Origin: JACMLX01 sp040384325
GTDB lineage: Bacteria; Gemmatimonadota; Gemmatimonadetes; Gemmatimonadales; Gemmatimonadaceae
DNA: 64,000 nt
Direction of reading: 5' to 3'
Assembly (NCBI GenBank): GCA_040384325.1
Contig: JAZKJL010000005.1
Span: 1,337,071 to 1,401,070 of the forward strand
In this document: positions 62,824 through 64,000 of the stretch, in pieces
Layout: every line of letters starts with the position of its first letter
How positions within the stretch are numbered: position 1 is the stretch's first letter
The notes under the pieces: generated by a model
Databases searched by the model: none
What the model saw: the letters and a program-made list of their open reading frames with translations, nothing else
What the model was told of the DNA's origin: nothing
Made by a program: the position numbers and the translations under genes

Positions 62824-64000
62824 ATGGCTCGCAGAACTGCCTCCGCTGAACCGCCAGCCCGTCGCGACGACGGAGACGCTGCGGGACTCGATCGGCGCGA
62901 ACTGCTGCTCGCCCTCCAGCGCATGCGCGAGGGCGACTTCTCGGTGCGCCTCCCGTCCGATCTCTCCGGCACCGACGGCAAGATCGCCGACACGTTCAAC
63001 GAGATCGTCGCCGCCAACCAGAACATCGCCGGCGAACTGCTGCGCGTGGGACACGTGGTGGGCAAGGAAGGCAAGACGCGGCAGCGCGCCAAGTTCGACC
63101 AGACACGCGGTTCGTGGGGCGCCATGCAGGGTTCGATGAACACCCTCATCGACGACCTGCTGCGCCCCACCACCGAAGTCACCGACGCCATCGCCGCCGT
63201 CGCGCAGGGCAACCTGGCGCAGGTCATCCGCCTCGACGTGGATGGACGGCCGCTGGAAGGTGAATTCCTGCGCTCGGCGAAGATCGTGAACACGATGATC
63301 CAGCAGCTCGGCGTGTTCACCTCGGAAGTGACGCGCGTGGCGCGCGAAGTGGGCTCCGACGGCAAGCTCGGTGGACAGGCGCAGGTACCCGGCGTGAGCG
63401 GCGTGTGGAAGGACCTCACCGAATCGGTGAACTCCATGGCCAGCAACCTCACCGCGCAGGTGCGCAACATCTCGGAAGTGACCATCGCCGTGGCCAGCGG
63501 TGACCTCTCGCGCAAGATCACGGTGGACGTGCGCGGCGAGATCCTGCAGTTGAAGGAAGCGATGAACACGATGGTGGATCAGCTGCGCTCCTTCGCCTCG
63601 GAAGTGACGCGTGTGGCGCGCGAGGTGGGCACCGAAGGCAAGCTCGGAGGCCAGGCGGTGGTGCCTGGTGTGGCCGGCACCTGGAAGGACCTCACCGACT
63701 CGGTGAACGCCATGGCCGGCAACCTCACCGCGCAGGTGCGCAACATCGCCGAGGTGACCACCGCCGTGGCGCGTGGCGACCTGTCGCGCAAGATCACGGT
63801 GAACGTGTCCGGCGAAATCCTGGCACTCAAGGACACCATCAACACGATGGTGGACCAGCTGAACGCCTTCGCCGGTGAAGTGACGCGCGTGGCACGCGAG
63901 GTGGGCACCGAGGGCAAGCTGGGTGGTCAGGCCGCCGTGCCGGGTGTGGGCGGCACCTGGAAGGACCTGACCGACAACGTGAACTTCATGGCCAGCAACC
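62824..64000 (+). CDS. Poly-HAMP sensor histidine kinase (5' part)
   Basis: 392 codons from the ATG at 62824 to the window edge, open throughout. After a charged N-terminus (RRELLLALQRMREGDFSVRL) the chain is a string of HAMP domains in 92-residue repeats: GDLSRKITVDVRGEILQLKE, FASEVTRVAREVGTEGKLGG, VPGVAGTWKDLTDSVNAMAG and so on. There is no membrane segment. This matches group III hybrid kinases (fungal Nik1, bacterial homologues), which carry multiple HAMPs before a kinase, receiver and sometimes Hpt domain. That C-terminal part lies beyond the window. It probably senses osmotic or oxidative change inside the cell. Confidence 0.9.
   Translation, partial: MARRTASAEPPARRDDGDAAGLDRRELLLALQRMREGDFSVRLPSDLSGTDGKIADTFNEIVAANQNIAGELLRVGHVVGKEGKTRQRAKFDQTRGSWGAMQGSMNTLIDDLLRPTTEVTDAIAAVAQGNLAQVIRLDVDGRPLEGEFLRSAKIVNTMIQQLGVFTSEVTRVAREVGSDGKLGGQAQVPGVSGVWKDLTESVNSMASNLTAQVRNISEVTIAVASGDLSRKITVDVRGEILQLKEAMNTMVDQLRSFASEVTRVAREVGTEGKLGGQAVVPGVAGTWKDLTDSVNAMAGNLTAQVRNIAEVTTAVARGDLSRKITVNVSGEILALKDTINTMVDQLNAFAGEVTRVAREVGTEGKLGGQAAVPGVGGTWKDLTDNVNFMASN

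Noticed and set aside
63325..64000. CRISPR-like or satellite repeat
   Set aside because: The 276-bp periodicity is coding: each unit translates in frame as a HAMP domain.

Overview
The window is GC-rich bacterial chromosome, densely packed, with genes on both strands and many ATGA-type overlaps. I see no rRNA, tRNA, CRISPR array, prophage or transposase. The gene mix points to a soil or environmental bacterium, most likely Gemmatimonadota: a DUF5916-type tail, CocE-like hydrolases, a carboxypeptidase-regulatory/TonB receptor, an ECF sigma factor beside a Ser/Thr kinase with TPRs, a PEP-CTERM protein and many secreted proteins ending in AxAQ-like signal sites. That placement is inference, because no marker gene is present. 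Signal peptides, TonB receptors, OmpA and LpxR indicate a Gram-negative envelope.

Layout. 1-2.7 kb: the end of a DUF5916-like protein and a CocE-type hydrolase bracketed by inverted dispersed repeats. 2.7-7.0 kb: a secreted PafA-type phosphatase diverging from a DUF4956/CotH-like pair, then an NTF2-like protein. 7.2-15.3 kb: a recC-recB-recD operon with 4-nt overlaps. 15.3-17.4 kb: a cupin, a secreted acetamidase-like enzyme and a tiny membrane protein. 17.7-23.8 kb: a trehalose operon (baeRF-domain protein, membrane-anchored OtsA, OtsB, GH15). 23.9-32.2 kb: small exported proteins, a DsrE protein, an APC permease, LpxR, an LCIB-type carbonic anhydrase and a flavoprotein dehydrogenase. 32.2-37.2 kb: a PAS histidine kinase, an HD phosphohydrolase, and MoeB-rhodanese divergent from a beta-propeller/ubiquitin-like pair. 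37.3-39.7 kb: hemH-hemA behind a hairpin. 40-46.6 kb: envelope proteins, an alpha-amylase, a sulfite-oxidase-like enzyme, a PrcB-like lipoprotein and a PEP-CTERM protein. 46.8-52 kb: a TPR lipoprotein, an M28 homologue that seems to have lost its zinc site, a beta-barrel and an OmpA lipoprotein. 52-57.4 kb: a ModE-type regulator head-to-head with a TonB receptor, then a PQQ dehydrogenase-like protein. 57.5-64 kb: an ECF sigma factor/kinase operon, an SMP-30/ScyD-like propeller, an NTF2-like protein and the start of a poly-HAMP histidine kinase that runs off the edge.

Themes: alpha-glucan and trehalose metabolism (OtsA, OtsB, GH15, amylase), DNA repair (RecBCD), heme synthesis (HemA, [2Fe-2S]-type HemH), sulfur/molybdenum chemistry (MoeB-rhodanese, MoaD/ThiS protein, DsrE, sulfite oxidase, ModE) and signalling. 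The best candidates for something new are the baeRF/membrane-OtsA/OtsB/GH15 operon, the beta-propeller + ubiquitin-like carrier + E1-rhodanese cluster, the animal-like [2Fe-2S] ferrochelatase behind a hairpin leader, and the inactive-looking M28 protein.
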